DNA of 17,397 nucleotides, taken from NCBI GenBank assembly GCA_030614245.1, contig JAUWKK010000015.1, positions 1 through 17,397 on the forward strand. Reading direction: 5' to 3'. Shown one piece after another: positions 5,389 through 11,855 of this stretch (its first letter is position 1; the number at the start of each line of letters is the position of its first letter). The notes beneath the pieces were generated by a model that was not told the origin of the DNA, made no database searches, and worked only from the letters and a program-made list of their open reading frames with translations. The DNA is from Planctomycetota bacterium. GTDB lineage: Bacteria > Planctomycetota > PUPC01 > JABMSA01 > JAUWKK01. Made by a program: the position numbers and the translations under genes.

Positions 5389-7065
5389 ATGGCAGCAAGC
5401 AGTTCAACTGGTGCCGTCGGCGGAGCGGTTTCACGGCAGCGAGACCTTTTCAGCCCGCCGCCCGCACCGCCCACAGAAGCCAAGAAACGGCGATCCAACG
5501 CATCGTCTATAAAAAAGAACGCCTTCTCGATGGCGAAGGAACAGCGGGAGATATCCATCGCCGAGTTCTTCACGAAGAACCGCCACCTGCTCGGCTTCGA
5601 CAACCCGCGCAAGGCGCTGCTCACCACAATCAAGGAAGGTGTCGACAACGCACTCGATGCCTGCGAAGAAGCCGGCATAATGCCGGTGGTGACCGTTGAG
5701 ATCATCCCGCTCGAGAAGGATGACCGCTACCGCATCGTGGTGGAGGACAACGGCCCGGGGATTCTCAAGTCGCAGATTCCGCGCATCTTCGGTAAGTTGT
5801 TGTACGGCAGCAAGTTCCACCGCTTGAAGATGTCGCGCGGGCAGCAGGGGATCGGCATATCGGCAGCGGCGATGTACGGCCAGCTCACGACGGGCAAGCC
5901 GGTGATCGTCACGTCGCGGCATAATCCGAAGAAGCCGGCTCACTACTATGAGATAATGATCGATACGAAGAAGAATGAGCCGAAGATCATCGCCGACGAC
6001 GAGATCGACTGGGACGGCCGGCGGCGCGGGACTCGCGTTGAGATCGAGATGGAGGCCCGTTACCAGAAGGGCCGGCTGTCGGTGGACCGCTACCTGCTCC
6101 AGACGGCACTGGCCAATCCGCACGTCAAGCTGATCTTCCGAGCCCCGGGCGAGAAGGAACTCGTCTACACGCCGACCAGCAACGTGATGCCCGAGCAGCC
6201 GAAGGAGATCAAACCGCACCCGCACGGAATCGAGGTGGGCGCGCTCATCTACATGCTGCACGAAACGAAGTCGCGCACGCTTAAGTCGTTTCTTAACAGT
6301 GACTTCTCGCGGGTCACTTCGCGCGTGGCCGACGAGATACTCGATCATGCGAAGCTGGCAGCGAAGGCCCGGCCATCGCGGATCGCCCGCCAGGAGGCCG
6401 ACAACCTGCTCGCAGCCATTCGCAAGACGAAGATAATGAACCCCCCTACCGACTGCGTCGCACCCATTGGCGAGGAATTGATACTCAATACGCTCAAGAA
6501 TCGGTATGAGGCGGAGTTTTACGTGGCCAAGACGCGGTCGCCGTCGGTCTATCGCGGTAATCCGTTCGTGGTCGAGGCGGGCCTGGCCTACGGCGGCAAG
6601 CAGCCGGCCGATAAACATGTACGCGTTATACGCCTGGCCAATCGCGTGCCGCTGCTGTATCAACAGGCCTCGTGCGCCGTAACGCGGTCCATCGCCGCCA
6701 TCAGTTGGAAGAACTACGGGCTGAGCCAATCTGCGGGTTCGCTGCCTGTCGGGCCGCTCACGATAATGGTCCACGTAGGAAGCGTATGGGTGCCGTTCAC
6801 TTCCGAGAGCAAGGAGGGCATCGCGCACTATCCCGAGATCATCAAGGAGATCAAGCTCGCCCTGTGCGAATGCGGCCGCAAGCTGAGCACTTTCGTCAGG
6901 AAGAGGCGCCGCGCCGTCGAGGAACATCGCAAGAGATCATACATCAAGCTGTACATCCCCCACATCGGCATCGCACTTCGCGAGATACTCGACCTCTCCA
7001 AGAGCCAGGAGGCCGAAGTAGTTGAGACTCTCACCGACGTGCTCGAAAGGAGCCGCAAAGGATGA
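5389..7065 (+). CDS. top6B: DNA topoisomerase VI subunit B (GHKL ATPase)
   Basis: 558 aa; ATG 5389 has AGAGGT 5 nt upstream. After a 45-residue disordered Pro/Ser/Lys-rich extension comes the GHKL ATPase: helix ISIAEFFTKNRHLLGFDNP, N box with E83, D86 and N87 (IKEGVDNALDACEEAG), G1 box EDNGPGI (119-125), and G2 lid SRGQQGIGISAAAMYG (149-164). The helix-two-turns-helix segment with KIMNPPTDCVAPIGEE and the transducer fold with RSPSVYRGNPFVVEAGLAYGG follow. These are diagnostic of TopoVI-B rather than GyrB or MutL. The protein dimerises on ATP binding and gates strand passage in the A2B2 enzyme, which relaxes and decatenates duplex DNA. The stop overlaps the top6A start by 4 bp (ATGA). Topo VI is typical of archaea and plants but is known in scattered bacteria including planctomycetes. 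Confidence 0.97.
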   Translation: MAASSSTGAVGGAVSRQRDLFSPPPAPPTEAKKRRSNASSIKKNAFSMAKEQREISIAEFFTKNRHLLGFDNPRKALLTTIKEGVDNALDACEEAGIMPVVTVEIIPLEKDDRYRIVVEDNGPGILKSQIPRIFGKLLYGSKFHRLKMSRGQQGIGISAAAMYGQLTTGKPVIVTSRHNPKKPAHYYEIMIDTKKNEPKIIADDEIDWDGRRRGTRVEIEMEARYQKGRLSVDRYLLQTALANPHVKLIFRAPGEKELVYTPTSNVMPEQPKEIKPHPHGIEVGALIYMLHETKSRTLKSFLNSDFSRVTSRVADEILDHAKLAAKARPSRIARQEADNLLAAIRKTKIMNPPTDCVAPIGEELILNTLKNRYEAEFYVAKTRSPSVYRGNPFVVEAGLAYGGKQPADKHVRVIRLANRVPLLYQQASCAVTRSIAAISWKNYGLSQSAGSLPVGPLTIMVHVGSVWVPFTSESKEGIAHYPEIIKEIKLALCECGRKLSTFVRKRRRAVEEHRKRSYIKLYIPHIGIALREILDLSKSQEAEVVETLTDVLERSRKG

Positions 7066-8159
7066 GCACCAATCCCAACGTCGTCCAGTGTATCAAGAAC
7101 GCCGCCGAGAAGATCCACACCAGCATAAACAAGCACGAAAAACCCTCGATGAAGTTTCCCATCAGGGCCCTCAGTAACATCAGATACCGCCCAAAGACAG
7201 GCTATTTCGAGATGAAGGGACTGCGAAAGACCCGCACCTTAACTTACAATACAGTAAAGACTTTCGCACAGACACTGCGGATGATGTCGCTGGCCAAGAC
7301 GCTCGTGGAAACCGATGACATCGCGACGAAGCGGGACGCCTATTACCAGAGCAAGGCCTGGGCCGGTGCCCGCTTCGACGAGCAGCCCGAGTCCGACACC
7401 GTTATGGACGACATAGAAGCGTTCTTCGAGGTCAACCGCGAGCAGCTCGGCTTCATCCCCGACGAACACGGCGGCGCCGTCGCCGGCGAGCTGGTAGTGC
7501 TCGACCGCGACCAGGACACCGGCTCCCGACTGCGTATCGACTGCACGAAGTTCGGCTCAGGTGCCTACGCTGTCCCCAACAGCGTGGAGCATCTGGGATT
7601 CGAGACGAAGGCGAAATTCATCCTCGCCATCGAGACGGCCGGCCTCTTCCAGCGGCTGGTCAAGCACAACTTCTGGCGGGCGGCCGATTGCATTCTGGTC
7701 TCGATGGGCGGCGTGCCCACGCGAGCCTGCCGGCGGTTCATCCGGAGACTCTCCGAGCAATGCAGCGTCCCAGTCTACGCCTTCGTTGATGGTGACCCCT
7801 ACGGTTTCTGCAATATCTACCGCACCCTCAAAGTGGGCTCGGGCAATGCCGCGCACATCAACAAGTACTTCTGCGTCCCCAATGCAAGGTTCCTCGGCGT
7901 GACGCCATCCGACATCAAAGAGTTCAACCTCGAGGACGCCACGCACCCGCTCAAGGAGGTGGACATCAAGCGCGCCCGGGACGCGCTGAAGAATGACCCC
8001 TTCTTCAAGCACCACGAGCCGTGGCAGAAAGCTATCAAGAAGATGCTCAAGATGGGCGTCCGCGTCGAGCAACAGGCCTTTGCCAGGCACAGCCTGAACT
8101 ACGTTATCGACACCTACCTGCCGGCAAAGCTGGCCGATCCGAAGAAGTTCCTTCCATGA
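7062..8159 (+). CDS. top6A: DNA topoisomerase VI subunit A (Spo11-like)
   Basis: 365 aa, starting at the ATGA overlap with top6B, so translation is coupled. The N-terminal winged-helix (5Y-CAP) domain carries the catalytic tyrosine, Y95 in TKRDAYYQSKAW, which attacks the DNA backbone to form a 5'-phosphotyrosine link. The TOPRIM domain follows with E191 (FILAIETAGLFQRL) and D243/D245 (FVDGDPYGFCNIYRTLK), the magnesium-binding residues. The length matches archaeal A subunits (about 365-390 aa), and all key residues are intact. Together with top6B this is a complete type IIB topoisomerase. No clear terminator is seen downstream. Confidence 0.97.
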   Translation: MSTNPNVVQCIKNAAEKIHTSINKHEKPSMKFPIRALSNIRYRPKTGYFEMKGLRKTRTLTYNTVKTFAQTLRMMSLAKTLVETDDIATKRDAYYQSKAWAGARFDEQPESDTVMDDIEAFFEVNREQLGFIPDEHGGAVAGELVVLDRDQDTGSRLRIDCTKFGSGAYAVPNSVEHLGFETKAKFILAIETAGLFQRLVKHNFWRAADCILVSMGGVPTRACRRFIRRLSEQCSVPVYAFVDGDPYGFCNIYRTLKVGSGNAAHINKYFCVPNARFLGVTPSDIKEFNLEDATHPLKEVDIKRARDALKNDPFFKHHEPWQKAIKKMLKMGVRVEQQAFARHSLNYVIDTYLPAKLADPKKFLP

Positions 8160-8302
8160 AAACCCACTGGATACGGGGTTATGGCGCTACAGGATGTGTA
8201 GTATGGTGGCCTGTATAGGCGTAGGGCTATTTCCGCGTATATAGCATAAAGCTCGACGTGGCCAAATCTTACACGCGCCTCGCGCCGTTCCTACATATGT
8301 AA

Positions 8303-8318
8303 TGGCACGCTGATTGCT
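8303..8318 (+). promoter_or_regulatory. Sigma-54 (RpoN) -24/-12 promoter of the flagellin gene
   Basis: TGGCACG (8303-8309), 4 bp, TTGCT (8314-8318) is identical to the consensus TGGCACG-N4-TTGCW. The invariant GG and GC dinucleotides have the correct spacing. Transcription would start near 8329, 67 bp upstream of the flagellin ATG. Sigma-54 promoters need an activator ATPase; its binding site is not identified in 8160-8300, which otherwise holds no recognisable gene. Confidence 0.8.
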
Positions 8319-8319
8319 C

Positions 8320-8370
8320 CCTGTGACGGATGCTCCGGCTTCACGGGAATGACCCCGGAAGCCTGTGACG
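8320..8370 (+). promoter_or_regulatory. Structured flagellin leader: hairpin flanked by direct repeats
   Basis: GGCTTC (8337-8342) pairs with GAAGCC (8358-8363), and CGGG (8344-8347) with CCCG (8354-8357), leaving one bulged A and a 6-nt loop. The 9-mer CCTGTGACG flanks the stem at 8320-8328 and 8362-8370. There is no T-run, so it is not a terminator. It sits at the predicted 5' end of the mRNA, which suggests mRNA stability or translation control. Confidence 0.5.
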
Positions 8371-8395
8371 CGAATCCGTGCAAGGAGATGCCGCG

Positions 8396-9118
8396 ATGCT
8401 TACTGCAAGCTCTCTCGCCGGTATCGTTTCGACGATACAGCAGTCGATCAACGGCGTGCTCAACCAGATGTCTACCGGCCTTCGGGCCTCGAGTTACAGC
8501 GTAGCCCCCGCTGCGGCCACCCTGGCCGACAGCATCGCCACACGCTACAACTCGCTCCAAGTAGAAATAGAGAACGCCGAACTGGCCGTCACTCAGCGTC
8601 AAGTCAGCGGCGGCGTAGGCGAGCGAATCGCCGACAGCCTGCTCGAGGTCCACCAGTTGCAAGTCCAGGCGAGCGGAGATCTGGCGCCCGAGGCAGTCGC
8701 CGCTATACAGAGCCAGATTGACGACACCCTCGCAAGTATCGAGAGCTCGCTCGAAACAGAGCTTGCCAATGGCGACCCGGCCTTCGAAGCCGGCGAGAAA
8801 CTCCAGGCGATGCTCGAGGACGGCGTCGTCGCCACCGACGACTCCCAGGCAACCCTCGAGGCAATGAACGAAGTAAGTTTCCAGCGGGTGAGTATCGGCT
8901 CCGAGGTCCACGCGTACGAATCGAGCATCAGGATGAAGACATCCGAGGCGATCAGCATGGCATCCTCTTACGAGCAGATCGCCAGCGTCGATATGGCAAT
9001 GGCTGCTGCCAGGCTGGTCCAGCTCCAGACGCGATCGATGGTGGGCATCAGCGTGCTCAGTTCGGTGCTGAACTTCGAGGCCGAGTTCGTCGGGCAGATC
9101 ACCAGCGGGTGGAACTGA
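8396..9118 (+). CDS. Short flagellin-like protein (D0/D1 only)
   Basis: 240 aa from ATG 8396 (MLTASSLAGIVSTIQQSI), preferred over an in-frame ATG at 8378 because AAGGAGA lies 7 nt upstream. The N-terminal helix NQMSTGLRASSYSVAPAAAT parallels the flagellin LSTGLRINSAxDDAAG motif. The C-terminal helix SSYEQIASVDMAMAAARLVQ, followed by VGISVLSSVLNFEAEF, parallels the flagellin SQIEDxDxAxExxxLxxxQ end. The middle is coiled-coil-like with no variable D2/D3 domain, so the filament subunit would be minimal. The conserved terminal residues are diverged, so a hook-associated or other filament protein of the family is possible. It is secreted by the flagellar type III apparatus without a signal peptide. 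The sigma-54 promoter and strong SD point to regulated high expression. Confidence 0.75.
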   Translation: MLTASSLAGIVSTIQQSINGVLNQMSTGLRASSYSVAPAAATLADSIATRYNSLQVEIENAELAVTQRQVSGGVGERIADSLLEVHQLQVQASGDLAPEAVAAIQSQIDDTLASIESSLETELANGDPAFEAGEKLQAMLEDGVVATDDSQATLEAMNEVSFQRVSIGSEVHAYESSIRMKTSEAISMASSYEQIASVDMAMAAARLVQLQTRSMVGISVLSSVLNFEAEFVGQITSGWN

Positions 9119-9160
9119 CAGGCTGTTCCAACAAACACTGTCGACAGATGGCAGAGGATT

Positions 9161-9250
9161 CTATCTGCCGATACGCGCGCCCGCCTGCATCGTGCCGGCC
9201 AGAGCCGGCAGAACCAGGGACATCACCGCCCATAGTTTCAGGTTATTCAT
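9161..9250 (-). pseudogene. Truncated secreted protein: signal peptide remnant
   Basis: A 29-codon minus-strand ORF (MNNLKLWAVMSLVLPALAG, then TMQAGARIGR and stop) with GGAG 8 nt before the ATG. It has an N-region with Lys, a hydrophobic core and an AxA-like end (QAGA), but stops right after the signal peptide. Beyond the stop the frame runs antisense into the flagellin gene. It is probably the surviving 5' end of a planctomycete-type secreted protein, though a tiny exported peptide cannot be excluded. The rest of 9119-9357 holds nothing else recognisable apart from the palindrome CTGTCGACAG (9138-9147). Confidence 0.45.
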
Positions 9251-9357
9251 TGGGTTTTCTCCGGGGGCGGGAGGTTGGTATTTGGCTGACGGCTTTGGGG
9301 GGGACGGCATGGGTGAGGCGCGCGATTACCCTGTGGCTGGATGCTGTTGTTAGAACT

Positions 9358-9965
9358 TCATATTCTTATGAATTTTGCCAAGAAGCTAGCGCGGGCGTAA
9401 AATGCTCTTGATATGGAACCATGCCCCGCCCCTTTTGTTCTTGGTTGAATGTAAACGCCCATGTGGCCAGTCAATGCGTCGAATCCTTTACTGGGATCAA
9501 GCAGGGCATTTCTTACCAAATCATAATCTGCTTTTACTGCTTGGTACATTTCATCGGATAGATTGAACTCTGTAATCGAGTGGATATAACTGGGCGCATC
9601 AATATTTGGCCCCACAGTCCTTGCTACGACAACAGCTTTTCTCAGCTTTGCCAGTAAATGACTCTCTTCAAATTCTTTTTCACGGACATTGACAGGGTCA
9701 ATCATGGTTATAGCCATTGTTTCCTTGAAAGTAAGTTCGTCGTTCTTTTTGTATTTCAATGGAATTGACTTTAATTCCCATGACCCAAAGTTGGGAGACT
9801 GTGCCGAATTCAGGGGCAATTGCAAATAGCGTTCAAGAACATGTCCACCCAACCCTTATTTACTCTGCCGTTTCGATATATAGTAACTTCATATTGATTC
9901 GCAAGGTCGTGAAGCTCTTTGCCAACAAGTTGTTGCAGTTTTGTTATTGCTTCCGAGCGCTCCAT
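9358..9965 (-). pseudogene. MutH/Sau3AI-like type II restriction endonuclease with a one-base frameshift
   Basis: Translation from ATG 9965 gives MERSEAITKLQQLVGKELHD...VNKGW and then falls out of frame. The next frame (9852 to 9358) continues GGHVLERYLQLPLNSAQ, NFGSWELKSIPL, ESHLLAKLRKAVVVAR, GVYIQPRTKGAG, ISRAFYARASFLAKF. Adding one G to the TGGG run near 9850 restores KGWGGHVLERY and a 202-aa protein, close to MutH in length. The ELK triad portion, the TFKE strand, the SHxxxKLR helix and the C-terminal FY...SFLAK all match the MutH/Sau3AI fold, whose known members cut at GATC. The acidic residue normally several positions before ELK is not obvious (N in NFGSWELK). If the shift is real the nuclease is probably inactive, since the remaining frame starts only at TTG 9852. 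Confidence 0.75.
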
Positions 9966-9983
9966 AAAGCCCCCCCCCTTTTA
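9966..9983 (-). promoter_or_regulatory. G9 homopolymer at the ribosome site of the endonuclease gene
   Basis: On the minus strand the methyltransferase stop TAA is followed by AA, nine consecutive G (9970-9978), CTTT and the endonuclease ATG. The run forms or adjoins the SD (AAGG). Slippage in it would change SD spacing and hence nuclease translation. Confidence 0.5.
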
Positions 9984-10847
9984 CGGCAACAAACCGTATC
10001 CTGCTTGTTTTTCACATACCGTCAATTCATCCTTTGTGTTGAAAGCAAATAAGTCGTAAAAAACATCTTTTATCCTCGGAATTGCCATTTTATCCAAATA
10101 CTCTTTTGCCGCATCAATGCCAACAAATTTGCGGTTGTTATTCAAGGCGGCTACGCCAGTCGTCGCACTTCCGCAAAATGGGTCTAAAATAATATCGTTC
10201 TCTTGACTGCAAGCTAAAATAACCCTCTCAAGCAGGGCTTCCGGTTTTTGAGTAGGATGTTTGCCGTATTTTTTCTCTCCATTTTTTGGAGTACTTATAG
10301 CCCAAACGCTTCTCATTTGTTTGTTCGGTTTTTTAATAAAATCACGATTCCAATCCCTGTTTTTTACAAGTTCATAATTAAAATAATGCTTTGCTTTCTT
10401 GTCTTTTCTTGCCCAAAGTAAAGTCTCATGGCTAGCAGTGAACATACGGCAAGCAAGATTTGGAGCAGCGTTAGGCTTGAACCAACAAATATCGTTTATT
10501 AGATGCCAGCCTTGCTTCTGCAAAGCAAAACCACACGCATATATGGAATGGTACGTGCCGGAAATCCACAAAGAACCATTTGGCTTCAGCACTCGTTTAC
10601 AGGCTTGTATCCACTTGAAGTGGAAGTTAAAATCTTCTTCGATTCCCTTGCTTGTGTCCCATTCCCCCTTGTTGACGCTGACACGCTTGCCGGCATGGCA
10701 TGTAAAACCTCCATTAGACAAGTTATATGGAGGATCTGCAAAGATAAGATCAATGCACTCATTTGGAAGAGCATTCAGAGTCTCAACAACGTCCCCATTA
10801 TATAATCGCACATTCTTGCCGGAATAATATGGTTCTAGCATTGTCAT
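9981..10847 (-). CDS. Beta-class adenine-specific DNA methyltransferase
   Basis: 288 aa. Catalytic motif IV DPPY is at residues 38-41 (FADPPYNLSNGG), followed by a CHAGKRVSVNKGEWD segment shared with DpnA-like enzymes. A target-recognition region follows, then HPTQKPEALLERVI, and the SAM-binding motif I DPFCGSATTG at about 222-231. The order IV, TRD, I defines the beta class of N6-adenine methyltransferases. GATC specificity is an inference from DpnA-like sequence and the MutH-like partner. It starts in a 4-bp ATGA overlap with the upstream unknown gene and ends 15 bp before the endonuclease, so the three genes form one operon. AT-rich codon use sets it apart from the GC-rich neighbours, a sign of recent transfer. 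Confidence 0.92.
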   Translation of the reverse strand: MTMLEPYYSGKNVRLYNGDVVETLNALPNECIDLIFADPPYNLSNGGFTCHAGKRVSVNKGEWDTSKGIEEDFNFHFKWIQACKRVLKPNGSLWISGTYHSIYACGFALQKQGWHLINDICWFKPNAAPNLACRMFTASHETLLWARKDKKAKHYFNYELVKNRDWNRDFIKKPNKQMRSVWAISTPKNGEKKYGKHPTQKPEALLERVILACSQENDIILDPFCGSATTGVAALNNNRKFVGIDAAKEYLDKMAIPRIKDVFYDLFAFNTKDELTVCEKQAGYGLLP

Positions 10848-11389
10848 ATTCCTTTAATGCCAGACATGAGCATATTTCGTCCTGACCAGTTCCAGCATCT
10901 CACATCTTGTTCAATGAAAAGCCATTTAATAACCTTTAATATTAACTCTACTGAAAGACCATAGTCAAAAGATAGATTCAGATATTGCGTGTAAATATCA
11001 GCAGGGTCGTTACAGAGAAAAACTGAATTAATCAGGCCAAAAAGCTTTTCGTAATTAACGCTGTTCTCTTGTTTCTTTCCCTTCAAATCATTCAGCATAT
11101 CATCATGCTTCGGATTATCTCTACCATTCATAAAAGTATAATTTTCAACATGAATAATAAAATCAAAACCTTTGTTTAGCGGGGCTGGCCTAGTTAGGTA
11201 AACTTTATTTCCACAAGCCAAAGATTCGACGTTGTAACGATATTTTGATGTTTTTTCCTTGTTCCCAGTTCCAGCCTTTTCTATTATCAGTTGATCTAAT
11301 AATAAGGTTCTTAAGGCATTGCGGTCCTTCTCATGGCAGCCAGTTATACGGTCTAGTTTTATGGTCAACTCAATTTCCTGTACAGGCAT
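10844..11389 (-). CDS. Unknown 181-aa protein, first gene of the restriction-modification operon
   Basis: Starts at ATG 11389 (MPVQEIELTIKLDRITGCHE) and overlaps the methyltransferase start by ATGA. I do not recognise the family. Residues 1-40 have a charged strand/helix pattern with LRTLLLDQLIIEK. A central FDFIIHVENYTFMNG segment is followed by a Lys-rich stretch (DDMLNDLKGKKQENS) and a C-terminal helical part ending in LFIEQDVRCWNWSGRN. No signal peptide, membrane segment or Cys pairs suggest export. Its leading position and coupling to the methyltransferase suggest an accessory role in the system (controller, specificity or second nuclease subunit), but no helix-turn-helix like a typical C protein is obvious. 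The SD upstream is weak (AGTAGC). Confidence 0.75.
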   Translation of the reverse strand: MPVQEIELTIKLDRITGCHEKDRNALRTLLLDQLIIEKAGTGNKEKTSKYRYNVESLACGNKVYLTRPAPLNKGFDFIIHVENYTFMNGRDNPKHDDMLNDLKGKKQENSVNYEKLFGLINSVFLCNDPADIYTQYLNLSFDYGLSVELILKVIKWLFIEQDVRCWNWSGRNMLMSGIKGI

Positions 11390-11399
11390 AATTGCTACT

Positions 11400-11657
11400 T
11401 ATGTCTTTATTCCAATGCTCCGCTCGCCGTAATCGATCAGCCTTCCCCCTCATCATACCCCATCACGACCGCCGGGTCAAACGCCGCATCGGCGTGAGCC
11501 ATTTGCGTTGTAGCCAATTCGGGCTCGATAGCCGCGATGGCGGGTCTCCCTGTCGGTTGCGAAGTCGCTCCACTTCCGCAGCAGACTCTCAGGTGCCTCG
11601 CCTTTTCAGGGGGCCGGTATGCTGTCCATCCTCCCGGAGGTGAAACCACCAACTGGA
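11400..11657. other. Intergenic stretch left of the group II intron remnant
   Basis: Composition changes sharply here from AT-rich to GC-rich. Sequence from about 11600 (GTCCATCCTCCCGGAGG, then TGAAACCACCAACTGGA) resembles the part of bacterial group II introns just before domain V, so the remnant may start here. Between 11437 and about 11600 a minus-strand frame ends EPELATTQMAHADAAFDP, then AVVMGYDEGEG and stop. This is protein-like and could be the tail of a lost gene, but is unrecognised. Confidence 0.35.
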
Positions 11658-11734
11658 GAGCCGGATGCGGGAGATCCGTAAGTACGGTTCGGAGGGAGGG
11701 GCGGTGCAACCCAATGCAGCGTCCCTACCCTTAT
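11658..11734 (+). mobile_element. Group II intron 3' end (domains V and VI), remnant
   Basis: GAGCCG (11658-11663) pairs with CGGTTC (11685-11690), and TGCGG with CCGTA, around a GAGAT loop and an AG bulge. This is the domain V hairpin with the AGC catalytic triad. Domain VI follows (GGAGGGAGGGG, TGCA, TGCA, GTCCCTACCC) with an end near TTAT at 11734. The known bacterial class with GAGCCGGATGCGGGAGATCC has the same layout. No reverse transcriptase ORF lies upstream, so the intron is 5'-truncated and cannot move by itself. Confidence 0.75.
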
Positions 11735-11789
11735 TATGTCCCCGCTGCTCCGCAGCGAACAGACGGGCACGAGCGGCAAGAGCTTTTCC

Positions 11790-11818
11790 TTGACACGTCA
11801 AGCCGCCGCGTCTATCAT
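11790..11818 (+). promoter_or_regulatory. Strong sigma-70 promoter of the polysaccharide operon
   Basis: TTGACA (11790-11795), a 17-bp spacer and TATCAT (11813-11818): 6/6 and 5/6 matches at ideal spacing. Transcription would start near 11825, about 30 nt before wecB. The promoter lies about 55 bp after the intron remnant. Confidence 0.7.
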
Positions 11819-11855
11819 TAGCCCAAGCTCATTCTGCGGCCGCTGAATCCCGCCT

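Noticed and set aside
5040..5699. 219-codon plus-strand ORF upstream of and overlapping top6B
   Set aside because: It runs through the palindromic repeat and out of frame into top6B, without domain content.
5431..6927. Long (498-codon) minus-strand open frame
   Set aside because: It lies entirely antisense to top6B, is His/Arg/Leu-rich and matches no family; a GC-rich shadow.
8320..8395. Cyclic-di-GMP riboswitch in the flagellin leader
   Set aside because: The hairpin lacks the conserved GEMM tetraloop/receptor pattern; only a simple stem is supported.
9353..9897. AACTTCATATT occurring at both ends of the nuclease gene as a target-site duplication
   Set aside because: One copy lies inside the nuclease coding sequence and the match is short in AT-rich DNA; likely chance.
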